Assembly: GCA_016184115.1 (NCBI GenBank)
Contig: JACPDH010000011.1
Coordinates: 1 to 64,000 of the forward strand
From: Acidobacteriota bacterium
Lineage (GTDB): Bacteria; Acidobacteriota; Thermoanaerobaculia; Gp7-AA8
Length of the DNA stretch: 64,000 nucleotides
Reading direction: 5' to 3'
The translations under genes were made by a program, and so were the position numbers. Below are positions 1-9,218 of the stretch, one piece after another (positions within the stretch are counted from its first letter, which is position 1; each line of letters starts with the position of its first letter). Below the pieces are notes generated by a model, which saw only the letters and a list, made by a program, of their open reading frames with translations, was not told the DNA's origin and made no database searches.

Positions 1-185
1 GTCGATACGGACGGGTCAGGTGGCGTAAGCATACTAAATCGTGGCGGATGCGCGCTGCAGGCGGAACGCGGAATTGGGTCTTGGAAATCCGGGGGCCGTC
101 AACGATTGCTACGGATGGTGACCAGCCAGCGCGCGTCCAACACGGATAGGCAACGGGTTGACCAGGTGGCGATCCCGGTGGCGCC

Positions 186-1781
186 TCACATGCCCAGCAA
201 TCGTTCCTGCTCCCTCTGCAGCAGCGCAGCGAGGCGAGGAAGCATCGCGGCATACGCAACTCCCACCCCGACGAGCGACAGCACGAGGCCGAGCGGGCCC
301 GCGCCCGGAACGATCGATTCGAAGAGGAACCAGAGTCCCGCGAGCTCCGCGCCCGTAGCAAGCAACGTGACCGGGGCGATCCAGGAGAGGTGCAACGGAA
401 TCTGTGCACTCGAGTCTGCATCGATTCCCCGCGGGTACCGGATCGAGACGAGCTGCCCGACGCCGGTCGTTACGAGGAGCGCCACTCCTCCGGCGGCGAT
501 TCCGATGACGATCTCGCGAAATCCCGGCATGCGGATCGCGAGGAGCGGCAGCGCGGCGACCGCACTTTGCAGCGTCGTGAAGAACAGGAGGCCTTTCAGT
601 CTTGCGGTCAGCATCGCGCGCGGCTCGAGCGGAAGAAGCAGGAACAAGCGCATTCCGGCGCGATCCCAGCCGAACTGGTTCAGCCAGATCTGCGCGTTCA
701 TCGCGATGGAGAGGAGCGGAAAAACGGCGAACAGTGGCACTTCTTCTGCGAGTCTCGTGAACGTCAGGGCGGGCGCAGGCAACTCCCTGCCATCGGCGAT
801 CGCGGCGCGCCCCATCGACGCAGTCAACGCGATAGGCGCGCTGTATAGCAGCGGAATCAGGAGGAGGCCGAGCGCGCTTCGCCTCGACAGGAGGCGGATG
901 AGAAAGAGTACTGCCGTCGCCTGGCCTGAGCCCGAGAGCGGAATCGACGCCAGAAGGCGACGCGCCGGAGCGTCCTGCGCGCTCTCGGCCGCAAGCCTTC
1001 GGCGCTGAAGCTCGGCAGCGATCGCAAGAAGGACGATCGTCGACGCGAGGGCAATCGCAAGCTGTGTCACGCCTCGAGCGGTGTGACCCGAGCGCAACGC
1101 GACGAGCCCCTCGTAGCCGCCGCCGATGGGCAGGTAATCGACGATCGCCGGAAGCCACACCTTGAGCAATGTGCGCAAGCCGCGGATCCCGCCGACGAAC
1201 GTCGCGGCGGCGCCCGATGCGACGAGGCAGGCGAGCAGGAGCCGGCGGCGCGCGATTGACGAAACGAGTGCAGCTGCGATGAACATCGTCGCGAGCATCG
1301 TCCCGATCGAAAGAAGCGTGAGAAGCACGATGAAAGGCGCCTCGCCCGGCATCCTGATCGCAAGCCCCACGTTCATTGCGACGAGACCACCCGTCGCAAG
1401 CAGCGGGAAGACCTCGAAGAGCCCCGCCGGCAGCTCGGCGACGAGCAGGTCGATCGAACGGAGCGGATAGCGTCCGAACCGGGATGAAGGAAACGACGGG
1501 CGTGCGCGAAATGCGCCGAGAAGCGCGAAGCCGAGCGTGAAGACTGCGATGAGCCCGTTCCAGCTCTGCATCACGCCCGCGTCACCGGACGACGCGATTT
1601 CGTATCCGAGGTCGAGCCCGATGCGGCTCATCAGCAGCGCCGGAACGAGCAGCACGAGTGCGACGATGCCGAGTGTGATCCAGGTTGCGACCTCGCCTCC
1701 GAAGCCGGCGGTACGGAGAATTCGATTCCACCCCGCCCGATACTGCGCGGAAAGCAACGCCGCCGCCGGGCTCATAGCCAC
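186..1781 (-). CDS. ABC-2 type exporter, membrane subunit
   Basis: This is a very hydrophobic protein of 531 residues with about a dozen predicted membrane segments and no ATP-binding motifs. It is the expected partner of the ATPase encoded just upstream, whose 3' end it overlaps by 10 bases. The GTG start at 1781 is preferred because GGGAGAG lies 5 bases upstream. An ATG at 1775, overlapping the ATPase stop as ATGA, is the alternative. The polypeptide looks like two similar hydrophobic halves separated by a charged stretch near residues 255-285, as in long ABC-2 permeases. It would sit in the inner membrane and export an unknown substrate. A secreted protease gene lies upstream on the same strand, but nothing in the sequence identifies the substrate. 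The family call is inferred from hydropathy and gene pairing. Confidence 0.8.
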   Translation of the reverse strand: MAMSPAAALLSAQYRAGWNRILRTAGFGGEVATWITLGIVALVLLVPALLMSRIGLDLGYEIASSGDAGVMQSWNGLIAVFTLGFALLGAFRARPSFPSSRFGRYPLRSIDLLVAELPAGLFEVFPLLATGGLVAMNVGLAIRMPGEAPFIVLLTLLSIGTMLATMFIAAALVSSIARRRLLLACLVASGAAATFVGGIRGLRTLLKVWLPAIVDYLPIGGGYEGLVALRSGHTARGVTQLAIALASTIVLLAIAAELQRRRLAAESAQDAPARRLLASIPLSGSGQATAVLFLIRLLSRRSALGLLLIPLLYSAPIALTASMGRAAIADGRELPAPALTFTRLAEEVPLFAVFPLLSIAMNAQIWLNQFGWDRAGMRLFLLLPLEPRAMLTARLKGLLFFTTLQSAVAALPLLAIRMPGFREIVIGIAAGGVALLVTTGVGQLVSIRYPRGIDADSSAQIPLHLSWIAPVTLLATGAELAGLWFLFESIVPGAGPLGLVLSLVGVGVAYAAMLPRLAALLQREQERLLGM

Positions 1782-2536
1782 GACAACTCTCCCGGTTTCG
1801 CTCCTCCCATCAGCGACAGGAAGAGGCCTTCCAGGCTGCCGAACTCGCCGTGGCGCTCGCGCAGGTCGCTGAGCGTGCCGTACGCGAGAAGGCGGCCCTT
1901 GTCGATGATCGCGAGCGAGTCGCAGAGCCGCTCGACGATCTCGAGGACGTGCGAGCTCATGACGATCGTGACGCCTTTCGATTTGAGGCTCCCCAGGATC
2001 GTCCGGATCGTCACGCTCGTAACCGGGTCGATTCCCTCGAACGGTTCGTCGAGAAAGAGCAGTTCGGGTCCGTGGATGAGTGCCGCGCCTAACGCAAGTT
2101 TCTTCTTCATCCCGTAGCTGAAGTCGCGGATGAGTGCGCCCTTGGGTGCGTCGAGGTCGAGTGTCTCGAAGATCTCGCGACTTCGCAGATCGATCGTCTC
2201 ACGGTCGAGGCGGTGGACGCCGCCGACGAAGCGGAGAAACTGAGACGCGGTGAGGTAGTCGAGCAGGCTGTCGTCCTGAGGCATGACGCCGATGCGCCGC
2301 TTCACGTCGATCGGGTGTTCGCAGACATCGAGCCCTAGGACGTGGACGCTCCCCGACGTCGGACGGAGCAACCCCGTCGCCATATTGATCGACGTCGTTT
2401 TCCCTGCGCCATTCCGGCCGAGTAATCCGAGAAACGAGCCGCGCTCGAGTCGGAGCGTGAGCTCGCTGACCGCGAGAGTCTCGCCAAACTGCTTCGACAC
2501 GGTGTCGAGCTCGAGGGCAGCCGTACGATCGCTCAT
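1772..2536 (-). CDS. ABC transporter ATP-binding protein (ABC-2 export class)
   Basis: This 254-residue nucleotide-binding subunit has Walker A GRNGAGKTT at residues 40-48, a degenerate signature motif FSYGMKKKL at 139-147, Walker B LLFLDEP at 159-165 and the switch histidine H196 in SSH. The YGMKK form of the signature is common in CcmA/NatA-type export ATPases. It would power the membrane protein encoded immediately downstream, with which it is translationally coupled. The protease gene ends 52 bases upstream on the same strand, so all three may be co-transcribed. Family assignment is secure; the transported substrate is unknown. Confidence 0.95.
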   Translation of the reverse strand: MSDRTAALELDTVSKQFGETLAVSELTLRLERGSFLGLLGRNGAGKTTSINMATGLLRPTSGSVHVLGLDVCEHPIDVKRRIGVMPQDDSLLDYLTASQFLRFVGGVHRLDRETIDLRSREIFETLDLDAPKGALIRDFSYGMKKKLALGAALIHGPELLFLDEPFEGIDPVTSVTIRTILGSLKSKGVTIVMSSHVLEIVERLCDSLAIIDKGRLLAYGTLSDLRERHGEFGSLEGLFLSLMGGAKPGELSWL

Positions 2537-2587
2537 TCAGGATGGAGCCGAAGGTTAGCACAGCGCGGCATCGCGTGGGCGCGATCC

Positions 2588-5500
2588 CTAACGGCGAACC
2601 GGGCGGCTCCTCGCGGGGCCCACGGCAATCGCAGGCTCGATCCGCGCCGTGGTGGAATTTCCGGCCGCGTCGGAAACGACGATCTCGAGGTCGTAAAGAC
2701 CGTCCTCCGCGGTGACATCGAGCAGCTTCGCCTCCCAGATGGTGCCTGCCGGAGGATGGCCTGCGTCGGCATCGACGTCGACACCGACCTGGGAGAGCTC
2801 GATCGGTTTCCATGCGCCGTCGGGCTCTGAACGAAAACGCAGTGCCGCATTCGCTGGAGCCTCGAGGACGTCGATCGCCGACACGCGGAGCGTCGGAGCG
2901 CTCGCTCGCGTCGTTCGATCGATGAGGCGCTTCCCGAGGTCGTCGAGCACGATGAAAGACGTCAGCGTGGGAGGGTACGGGTCGACCTCCGACGCGCCGA
3001 ACGTCGCCGAGACCGAGGTCTTCGATCGATGGCCCGCAACCGCGCGCGTTTCTGCCCACGCTTCCACGCGACTTCGAGCAGGACCGGGAGGGAGCGCGAC
3101 CTCGAAGTTCCCACTCCCAATGACCGCGCCTGCCTCGTCGAAGAGCGTCATTCCCGACGCAACCGGCATGACGAGGCTATCGACCTCATCGCGATACTCG
3201 ACCTGCACGAGGACGCTCTCCGCCCCGACGAAGGTCAGCCGAGGAATCACGCGACCTGCGCCGATCAGAAGCGGTTCATCGGGCCGCGTCTCGTAGGCGA
3301 TCGCATGCCGACTGATTGTGCCGACTCCTCGGGTTAGGTCGTACGTCGCGCCGCCGACGCGCGGGAAGTACGCGTAATGGTTCTCTGCGTCGAGCGACGG
3401 ACCGACGAAGAGCGTTCCCGTCCATCGCGCGTCTTCGAGTGGGATCGACAACCCCACCGAGAAGTTGAAGGGAGCGCCGTCAGTATGCAGCGTCGAGGAG
3501 AGCGATAGCTCACGTGCTCCTTCGAAGCCGGCGACGAGCCGAACGTCGAGCGGGCGGGAAGCCAGCTCAGCTCCGCCCGCGCTGCGTAGCAGCGACGTCG
3601 CGACGCCTCGGACCGGCTCGTACTCCATGCTGTAGAGAGGTGTGCCGTTCGCGCCTGTACACACCTCGTTCGCGAGTATGGGAAACCTCGGGGAGAGCGG
3701 GGAGACTCGAATATCGGGAGATGAAGCGAGGATCGTCGAGATCCACGACCCCCCGGGGAGCAGAAACGTCCTTCCCCAGCTGCAGCCACCCGCAAGTGTG
3801 CCGGGCGGAGGAAATGGATCTCCGCGTTCGTCGCGCGCGTCGAATGAGACGGTCATCGTCGCGCTCGCGGGGGAGGCGGCGACGGCGAGGTCAGTCGCGA
3901 CTTCGCGATCCTCGAACACGACGAGCCTGTTAGGCGCACCGTTTCGCGACATTGCAAACAGGGTGACGTCGTAGCGCCCGGGCCCGGCGAGCGTCTCGAA
4001 GTTGCGGTCGTCGAGCGCAGGAATGTAGCGTGTGGAACCGTCTGCGCCGAGGAGGAACGGGATGACGACGGCGTCGTCATCGTACGAAGCGCGAATGCGG
4101 CAACCCTTTACGACCGCCCACGGAATTTCGAGGCGCTCTCCTGCGCCGTCGATGATGATCTCTCCTCCCCAGGAGGACGAACCATCGCCTGGAAACGGCA
4201 ACACCGCGTTGTCGACAGCGACGCTGACGCCGACCGATCGTGTCTCGCCGGGAGGAACCGCGAGCGTTGCCGAGGTGACGCTCACCGCGACACCCGGGCG
4301 ATTGCCGACGACGGTGAATGCGTAGTCCGTTGCAAGTGCGCTGGTATTCGTGATCTCGATGCGCGATGTCGCGCTCCAGTTCGGCGATGCCAGGTCGACG
4401 GGCCCGAAGCCGAGTGACGACGGCATCGCAATCGTCGATCCCGAGGCAGCGCGGAAGGCGTCGACGAATCCGCTTCCCGCGGTCATCGGCGCTGTCTCGA
4501 GTCTCCTCGCCGTCGTCGCAATCCGGCTGCGGATGGCCTCCGCACTCCACGTCGGATGAAGCGCGCGAAGGAGAGCCGCGACGCCCGCGACATGTGGCGT
4601 CGCCATCGACGTGCCGCTGAGCGAGCCAAACGTACCGTCGGGAAACGTCGAGCGAATGCCTACGCCAGGTGCGACGACGTCGGGCTTGAAACCGTACAAC
4701 CCTGGTGAGGGCCCGCGTGACGAGAACTGCGCCATCGTGCCGGACGCGTCCGCCGCGCCGACCGTGAATGCGAGGCGGGCCGTTCCGGGACTCCCGATCG
4801 ACTGCCATTCGCCATCATTCCCGGCCGCCACGCAGACGACGATGCCGGAACGGGCTGCGCCATCGACCGCGAGAGAGAGTGGATCGTCTGCCGTTCCCGT
4901 CGCTCCGAGACTCAGGTTCGCGACGCCGACGTGGTCGGAGAGATCGCCGTCGGCGTTAGGGTCGGCGCAACGTTCGAGCGCGGCAAGGATCGAAGACGAC
5001 ATTCCCGTTCCGAACTCGTCCAACACCTTGAACGCGAGCAGTGTCGCGTCCGGAGCAACACCGAGGAGCTGCTCCGAGCTTGCAGCGACGATCCCGGCGA
5101 CATGCGTCCCGTGTCCGTTGTCGTCGAGCGGATCGGCGTCGTCGTTGACGAAATCGTAGCCTCCTGCGACTTTGAATTGCGGGCCGAATCCGCCGCCTAA
5201 CGATTCGTGGCGGTAGTCGATCCCGCTGTCGACGATCGCGACCGTCACGCCGGCGCCGCGCGAATCGAGATCTGCCCAGACGCGATCCGCGCCGACGGCC
5301 GCCACTCCCGGCTCGATCGATGCGCGAACCGAAACGTCGGGCGAAACACGCTTCACGTAGGGCAGCGCGCGAAGAGAATCGAGCTGTAAAGGGTCGATCG
5401 TGACGGCGGCGCCCGAGAAGACGCGGAAGTACTCGTGCTCGATGCGCGATGCGGCCCCTTTCCGAAGGGGCATCTCCGCGTCGAGCGCGCGGAGGTCCGT

Positions 5501-5767
5501 GGCGAGCTGGCGAAGCATCGCACGGGGATCGCCGACGGCGGGCTCGGAGAGAGTCCTCGAGGCGAGCGGTGGGGCGACGAGCTCGACGATGACCCGAATC
5601 GAGTCCTTCGATGCAGGATGCGCGAGCGTGCGAGGTTGCTCGCCTCGATGCCCGAGAGAGAACGTCGCGCCCGGCGTCGAGGCGAATTGTTTCTGTGTGG
5701 AGCGGTCAACTGCGGCCGCCGAAACGATCGCGAGCGAGAGGGCGAGTGCCTGGAACGCAAAATTCAA
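2588..5767 (-). CDS. Secreted subtilisin-like serine protease (S8)
   Basis: This 1059-residue exported protease begins with a signal peptide (hydrophobic stretch 4-20) and an inhibitor-I9-like propeptide region (about 57-148). The S8 catalytic domain follows, with Asp180 in VDSGID, His219 in NGHGTHVAG, oxyanion-hole Asn317 in AAGND and nucleophile Ser387 in GTSMATPH. All catalytic residues are present, so the enzyme should be active. The remaining 600 or so residues are beta-rich and may form several Ig-like domains used for cell-surface attachment or substrate binding. I recognise no defined family there. It lies upstream of an ABC exporter pair on the same strand. Extracellular protein degradation is the likely role. 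Confidence 0.95.
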   Translation of the reverse strand: MNFAFQALALSLAIVSAAAVDRSTQKQFASTPGATFSLGHRGEQPRTLAHPASKDSIRVIVELVAPPLASRTLSEPAVGDPRAMLRQLATDLRALDAEMPLRKGAASRIEHEYFRVFSGAAVTIDPLQLDSLRALPYVKRVSPDVSVRASIEPGVAAVGADRVWADLDSRGAGVTVAIVDSGIDYRHESLGGGFGPQFKVAGGYDFVNDDADPLDDNGHGTHVAGIVAASSEQLLGVAPDATLLAFKVLDEFGTGMSSSILAALERCADPNADGDLSDHVGVANLSLGATGTADDPLSLAVDGAARSGIVVCVAAGNDGEWQSIGSPGTARLAFTVGAADASGTMAQFSSRGPSPGLYGFKPDVVAPGVGIRSTFPDGTFGSLSGTSMATPHVAGVAALLRALHPTWSAEAIRSRIATTARRLETAPMTAGSGFVDAFRAASGSTIAMPSSLGFGPVDLASPNWSATSRIEITNTSALATDYAFTVVGNRPGVAVSVTSATLAVPPGETRSVGVSVAVDNAVLPFPGDGSSSWGGEIIIDGAGERLEIPWAVVKGCRIRASYDDDAVVIPFLLGADGSTRYIPALDDRNFETLAGPGRYDVTLFAMSRNGAPNRLVVFEDREVATDLAVAASPASATMTVSFDARDERGDPFPPPGTLAGGCSWGRTFLLPGGSWISTILASSPDIRVSPLSPRFPILANEVCTGANGTPLYSMEYEPVRGVATSLLRSAGGAELASRPLDVRLVAGFEGARELSLSSTLHTDGAPFNFSVGLSIPLEDARWTGTLFVGPSLDAENHYAYFPRVGGATYDLTRGVGTISRHAIAYETRPDEPLLIGAGRVIPRLTFVGAESVLVQVEYRDEVDSLVMPVASGMTLFDEAGAVIGSGNFEVALPPGPARSRVEAWAETRAVAGHRSKTSVSATFGASEVDPYPPTLTSFIVLDDLGKRLIDRTTRASAPTLRVSAIDVLEAPANAALRFRSEPDGAWKPIELSQVGVDVDADAGHPPAGTIWEAKLLDVTAEDGLYDLEIVVSDAAGNSTTARIEPAIAVGPARSRPVRR

Positions 5768-6098
5768 TCGAAAACCTCGGCGGACCCTGTAGACAGTGCT
5801 GCCAACCGCTCGAATCTACTACGCCCGCTGTCGGCGCGGATGTGCCGAACGCCACCTTTGGCGAAATGGCCTGAACGGAGCGACGAAAGTCTCGAAGTTA
5901 GAACGTAGAACGATGAATGATGAACCCTGAAACCCCCGCCCGCCGCCCTTTTCTGGGTTCAAACTTCATCGTTCATCGTTCTAACTTCAGCCTCTTTCCC
6001 TAAAGTTCAGGCCCATTGGGCTAGGTGACGATCTTGCGACGCGGCTCTTCGGTGGCGAAGCAGTACGAGGTGCACGACTCCCGAACCGGGCCGCGGCC
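5768..6098. other. Intergenic region holding a long hairpin
   Basis: No gene is seen between the protease start and the dienelactone hydrolase stop. The region contains the long inverted repeat at 5894-5989, described separately. Positions 5990-6098 hold no ORF or motif that I can support. Confidence 0.6.
5894..5989. repeat. Long intergenic inverted repeat, copy A
   Basis: The left arm (5894-5930) and right arm (5953-5989) are imperfect inverted repeats sharing the blocks GAAGTTAGAACG, GATGAA and AACCC near the loop. The left arm carries an extra TAGAACG. The same outer block, GAAGTtAGAACGTAGAACG, forms the stem of copy B at 16340-16431, so the two belong to one repeat family. Here it lies between two minus-strand genes. 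A role as a structured terminator or a non-autonomous mobile repeat is possible, and neither can be shown from one genome window. Confidence 0.75.
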
Positions 6099-6869
6099 TT
6101 ACTTTCTGTTGACGTGCTTCGCGAGGAACGAATCGATGCGCGACCAGGCGGAATCCGCCGCGCTCTCGTCATAACCCTTCGTGTTGTTTGGGTTCATGAA
6201 GGCATGGCCCGCATTGGGAAAGATCATGAAGTCGGCCACCGTTCCGTTCGCAGAAAGCGCCTTTTCGAACGCCTTCACGTCGTCCGCAGGTATGCCCTTG
6301 TCCGTTGCGCCGAAGTTCCCCTGTACCGGCGGCTTGATTTTCGCGATCGTCGAGGGATCGCTCACGAGCCGTCCGTAGTTGATGACGACGGCCGCAAGGC
6401 GTGGCTCCTGTACGCCTAACGCCAGCGCGTACCCGCCTCCCATGCACCAGCCGATCACGCCGATCTTCTTCGGGTCGACATCTCCTCTCGAGGCGAGGTA
6501 ATGGAACGCTTCCTCGAGGTCTCCCATCGCCCGATCTTCGGGAAGGCCGCGCATGAGCTGATGTGCCTCGTCGGGGTCGGAAGTCGCCTTCCCGCGATAA
6601 AGGTCAGGAGCGAGAACGACATAACCCATCGCCGCGTAGCGATCGGCGCCTTGCTTGATCCAGTCGTCGAGCCCCCACCATTCCTGGATGAGGATCAGGG
6701 CTGGCCGTCCCTCGGCCGTGGAAGGCCGGAACGCGAGATAGCCCTGAGGGCTCGGGTCGTTCTTCGAATAGTGAACGACATTGCCCGACGAGGCAGGCTT
6801 CGGCGATTCGGCATGAAGCGAGAACATCGTGGCGAGCAGCGCTGCGGCGATGACGATCGTCTTTCGCAT
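6099..6869 (-). CDS. Exported dienelactone hydrolase family protein
   Basis: This 256-residue alpha/beta hydrolase has an N-terminal signal peptide (residues 1-20). The triad of the family is visible: Cys142 in GWCMGGG, Asp190 in GATDKG and His222 in AGHAFMN, with the conserved Glu63 in QEWWG. Dienelactone hydrolases open lactone rings in aromatic degradation, but exported members act on various esters, so the substrate is uncertain. Translation starts at ATG 6869 behind AAGGAGAT. The gene is divergent from the NmrA-family gene, sharing a 157-bp upstream region. Confidence 0.92.
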   Translation of the reverse strand: MRKTIVIAAALLATMFSLHAESPKPASSGNVVHYSKNDPSPQGYLAFRPSTAEGRPALILIQEWWGLDDWIKQGADRYAAMGYVVLAPDLYRGKATSDPDEAHQLMRGLPEDRAMGDLEEAFHYLASRGDVDPKKIGVIGWCMGGGYALALGVQEPRLAAVVINYGRLVSDPSTIAKIKPPVQGNFGATDKGIPADDVKAFEKALSANGTVADFMIFPNAGHAFMNPNNTKGYDESAADSAWSRIDSFLAKHVNRK

Positions 6870-7026
6870 CGTGAGATCTCCTTGTCAGTTCGAGTCTGTA
6901 ATGCAGCCAATCGCGCGATGACCAAGGATATTTCTTGCGCTCTCGATCGGCAGCGCGCATCGGGACGCTGCTGTGGTAGGTTTGTCGCCTCGATACAACC
7001 TGGATGTCGTAATCGCAGGAGGAGCT

Positions 7027-7977
7027 ATGCCTGAAGTGAAGACAATTGCGGTGGTTGGTGCAACAGGAGCGCAGGGAGGCGGTCTCGTGCGCGCGATCTG
7101 CGCGGACAAGACCGGAGAGTTCAAGGCGCGAGCGATCACGCGGAATCCCGACTCCGAAGGAGCGAAGGCGCTGGCGGGGCTTGGCGCCGAAGTTGTCGCC
7201 GGGGATGTCGAGGACGAGGGGAGCCTCGAGCGCGCATTCGACGGTGCGTACGGCGCCTACTGCGTGACATTCTTCTGGGCGCACTTCTCCGCCGAGAAGG
7301 AAGTCGCGGAAGCAGGCGCGATGGCTCGAGCCGCGAAACGCGCCGGAGTGCAACATGCGATCTGGTCGACACTCGAGGACACTCGTCAATGGGTTCCGCT
7401 CGACGACGATCGGATGCCGACACTTCACGGTAAATACAAGGTGCCGCACTTCGACGGGAAGGGCGAAGCGAACCGCGTCTTCGCAGCGGAACAGTTGCCG
7501 ACGACGTTTCTGCTCACGTCGTTCTATTGGGACAACTTCATCTCCTTCGGGATGGGTCCGAAGAAGGGGCCCGACGGTACTCACGCGATCACATTGCCGA
7601 TGGGGGGTGCGAAGCTCCCCGGCATCGCCGCTGAAGACATTGGGAAGTGCGCCTACGGCGTCTTCAAGCGGCCGCAGCTCCGAGGAAAATTCGTCGGGAT
7701 CGCGGGCGAGCATCTCTCAGGAGACGAGATGGCCGCCGCGTTCACAAAGGCTCTCGGCGTGACCGTGCGATACAACGACGTGCCGCCGGACGTCTACCGA
7801 GGGTTCGGCTTCCCGGGTGCCGACGATCTGGGGAACATGTTCCAGTTCAAGCGCGACTTCGAGCAGGTGTTTCGCGGTGCGCGGGACACCGCGTTCGCTC
7901 GAGAGTTGAATCCTGCGCTGCAGACGTTCGACACATGGCTGGCGCAGAACAAGGGAAGGATCCCGCTCGATCAGTGA
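7027..7977 (+). CDS. NmrA/HSCARG-like NAD(P)-binding protein
   Basis: This is a Rossmann-fold protein of 316 residues starting at ATG 7027, chosen because AGGAGGAG lies directly upstream. An in-frame ATG at 6973 has no such site. The dinucleotide-binding motif VGATGAQGG occupies residues 10-18. The gap before the basic residues (AITRNPDS) suggests NADP preference. The NmrA/HSCARG group are atypical short-chain dehydrogenases that sense redox state or act as oxidoreductases; the active-site Tyr-x3-Lys of classical SDRs is not obvious. It may relate functionally to the divergent hydrolase, but that is only positional. Confidence 0.9.
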   Translation: MPEVKTIAVVGATGAQGGGLVRAICADKTGEFKARAITRNPDSEGAKALAGLGAEVVAGDVEDEGSLERAFDGAYGAYCVTFFWAHFSAEKEVAEAGAMARAAKRAGVQHAIWSTLEDTRQWVPLDDDRMPTLHGKYKVPHFDGKGEANRVFAAEQLPTTFLLTSFYWDNFISFGMGPKKGPDGTHAITLPMGGAKLPGIAAEDIGKCAYGVFKRPQLRGKFVGIAGEHLSGDEMAAAFTKALGVTVRYNDVPPDVYRGFGFPGADDLGNMFQFKRDFEQVFRGARDTAFARELNPALQTFDTWLAQNKGRIPLDQ

Positions 7978-7992
7978 GGGCCCTCGAAATGA

Positions 7993-8020
7993 GCAGGGGC
8001 ACGGGATTCCGTGCCCCTGC
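7993..8020. terminator. Hairpin between convergent genes
   Basis: A perfect 12-bp stem (7993-8004 pairing with 8009-8020) with a 4-base loop lies between the converging NmrA-family and RG-rich genes. There is no T-run on either side, so it would be a bidirectional but not classical intrinsic terminator. Confidence 0.6.
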
Positions 8021-8061
8021 CAGACCTAACGAGAGTCGATCGGCGAGATGATTCTCGCGGT

Positions 8062-9003
8062 TTACCAGCGGTACGCGCGGTCGATCACGTCGACATCAAC
8101 CGCAACGAATCGGCCCCACCGGTTCCAGTTTCCGTAGACGACGACGTAGTCGCCGGGGTGGACGTGCTCGAACGGATCGCGGACGAGGATCGTGACGAAC
8201 CCGCCGCCCACGACGTCGAGCAGGATCTCGTTCCGGAAGTAATCGACCCGCTCGACGACGCCACGCATCCGCCTCTCTGCGATCAGGCTGCTTTCGTAGT
8301 CGCCGTAATAGTCATACCAGCCGTGGGTGTTGTAGTAGCCGCCTAACCGAATCGTCATGCCGATGTTGAAGTAGCCTGGGCGCCAGTACGCATGCGGGAC
8401 GAAGTACGGGTGAGGCGCGCCGGCGATCCAGACTCGATAGCCGTTCGCGTATGGGTTCACCCTCGTGATCCTGCCCTCGGTGTAGTGAGGCGCGCGTTTG
8501 CCGTGGTTGCCGCTGCGAGGCTGCTGGTAGCGGTCATCGTGGCCGCGCCCACCGCGAGGCTGCTGATACCGATCGTCGTCGCGGCCGCGTCCGCCGCGAG
8601 GATTGCGGTCGACCTGGCCACGCCCGCGCCCCTTCTCGGGCTTGTCACGAAGCTGGTATGACCGCTCGCCACCACGCGAGACGGTACGGTCCGCGGTTAC
8701 CTCGCCGGCGCGGACGCGGTCACCGCGATTCGGCTGGACGACGGGTCGCGCGACCTCTGCCCGAACGCGCGGTTGAACGGCCGGGCGCTCAGCCTTTGCG
8801 CGGCCGCGTGAGGCTGGTGCCGGAGCGGCAACAGCGGCGGGCGGCGCCACCCGCTCACCGCGCACCACGATCGAGGCGCGTGCTTCGTCCCGAGTCTTTG
8901 TCGTCTTCGGGTGACGGGAGTCTGCAAAAGCGGACGCACCGGCTAAGGTCGCAATTGCGAGGATGACGGCGAATCGAGTGCTGAAGCGTTTGGTCTCTTT
9001 CAT
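8062..9003 (-). CDS. Exported RG-rich protein with aromatic C-terminal domain
   Basis: This 313-residue protein is not recognised. The start at ATG 9003 is chosen because GGAGG lies 7 bases upstream and a signal peptide follows directly (charged start, hydrophobic 10-27, cleavage near ASAFA-D). The middle (about 35-175) is low-complexity, rich in Arg, Gly, Pro and Ala, with tandem RGG/DDRYQQPRGG repeats. The C-terminal 140 residues are rich in Tyr, Trp and Gly with a conserved-looking beta-rich pattern (two short SH3/OB-like segments). The RGG region would bind nucleic acid or polyanions; outside the cytoplasm, DNA, LPS or polysaccharide are possible partners. Function unknown. Confidence 0.8.
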   Translation of the reverse strand: MKETKRFSTRFAVILAIATLAGASAFADSRHPKTTKTRDEARASIVVRGERVAPPAAVAAPAPASRGRAKAERPAVQPRVRAEVARPVVQPNRGDRVRAGEVTADRTVSRGGERSYQLRDKPEKGRGRGQVDRNPRGGRGRDDDRYQQPRGGRGHDDRYQQPRSGNHGKRAPHYTEGRITRVNPYANGYRVWIAGAPHPYFVPHAYWRPGYFNIGMTIRLGGYYNTHGWYDYYGDYESSLIAERRMRGVVERVDYFRNEILLDVVGGGFVTILVRDPFEHVHPGDYVVVYGNWNRWGRFVAVDVDVIDRAYRW

Positions 9004-9218
9004 GATGGCCTCCATGACCGAAGTGATCATGCGAGGGGTCACTTCAATGCGCATGCCACTGCCGTGTCGTGGCGCGTCACGATTCGGTCACGGCGAAAAC
9101 CCGTGTAATGAGGCGTAGATATTGGATAGTCGAGTGCCGCGGCTTCGGTGTCGGTGCCGGCATGTTTGTCGCACCAAACTTCGCGTCGGGTCGCGAAACG
9201 AACGTACGACTGCCCGAC

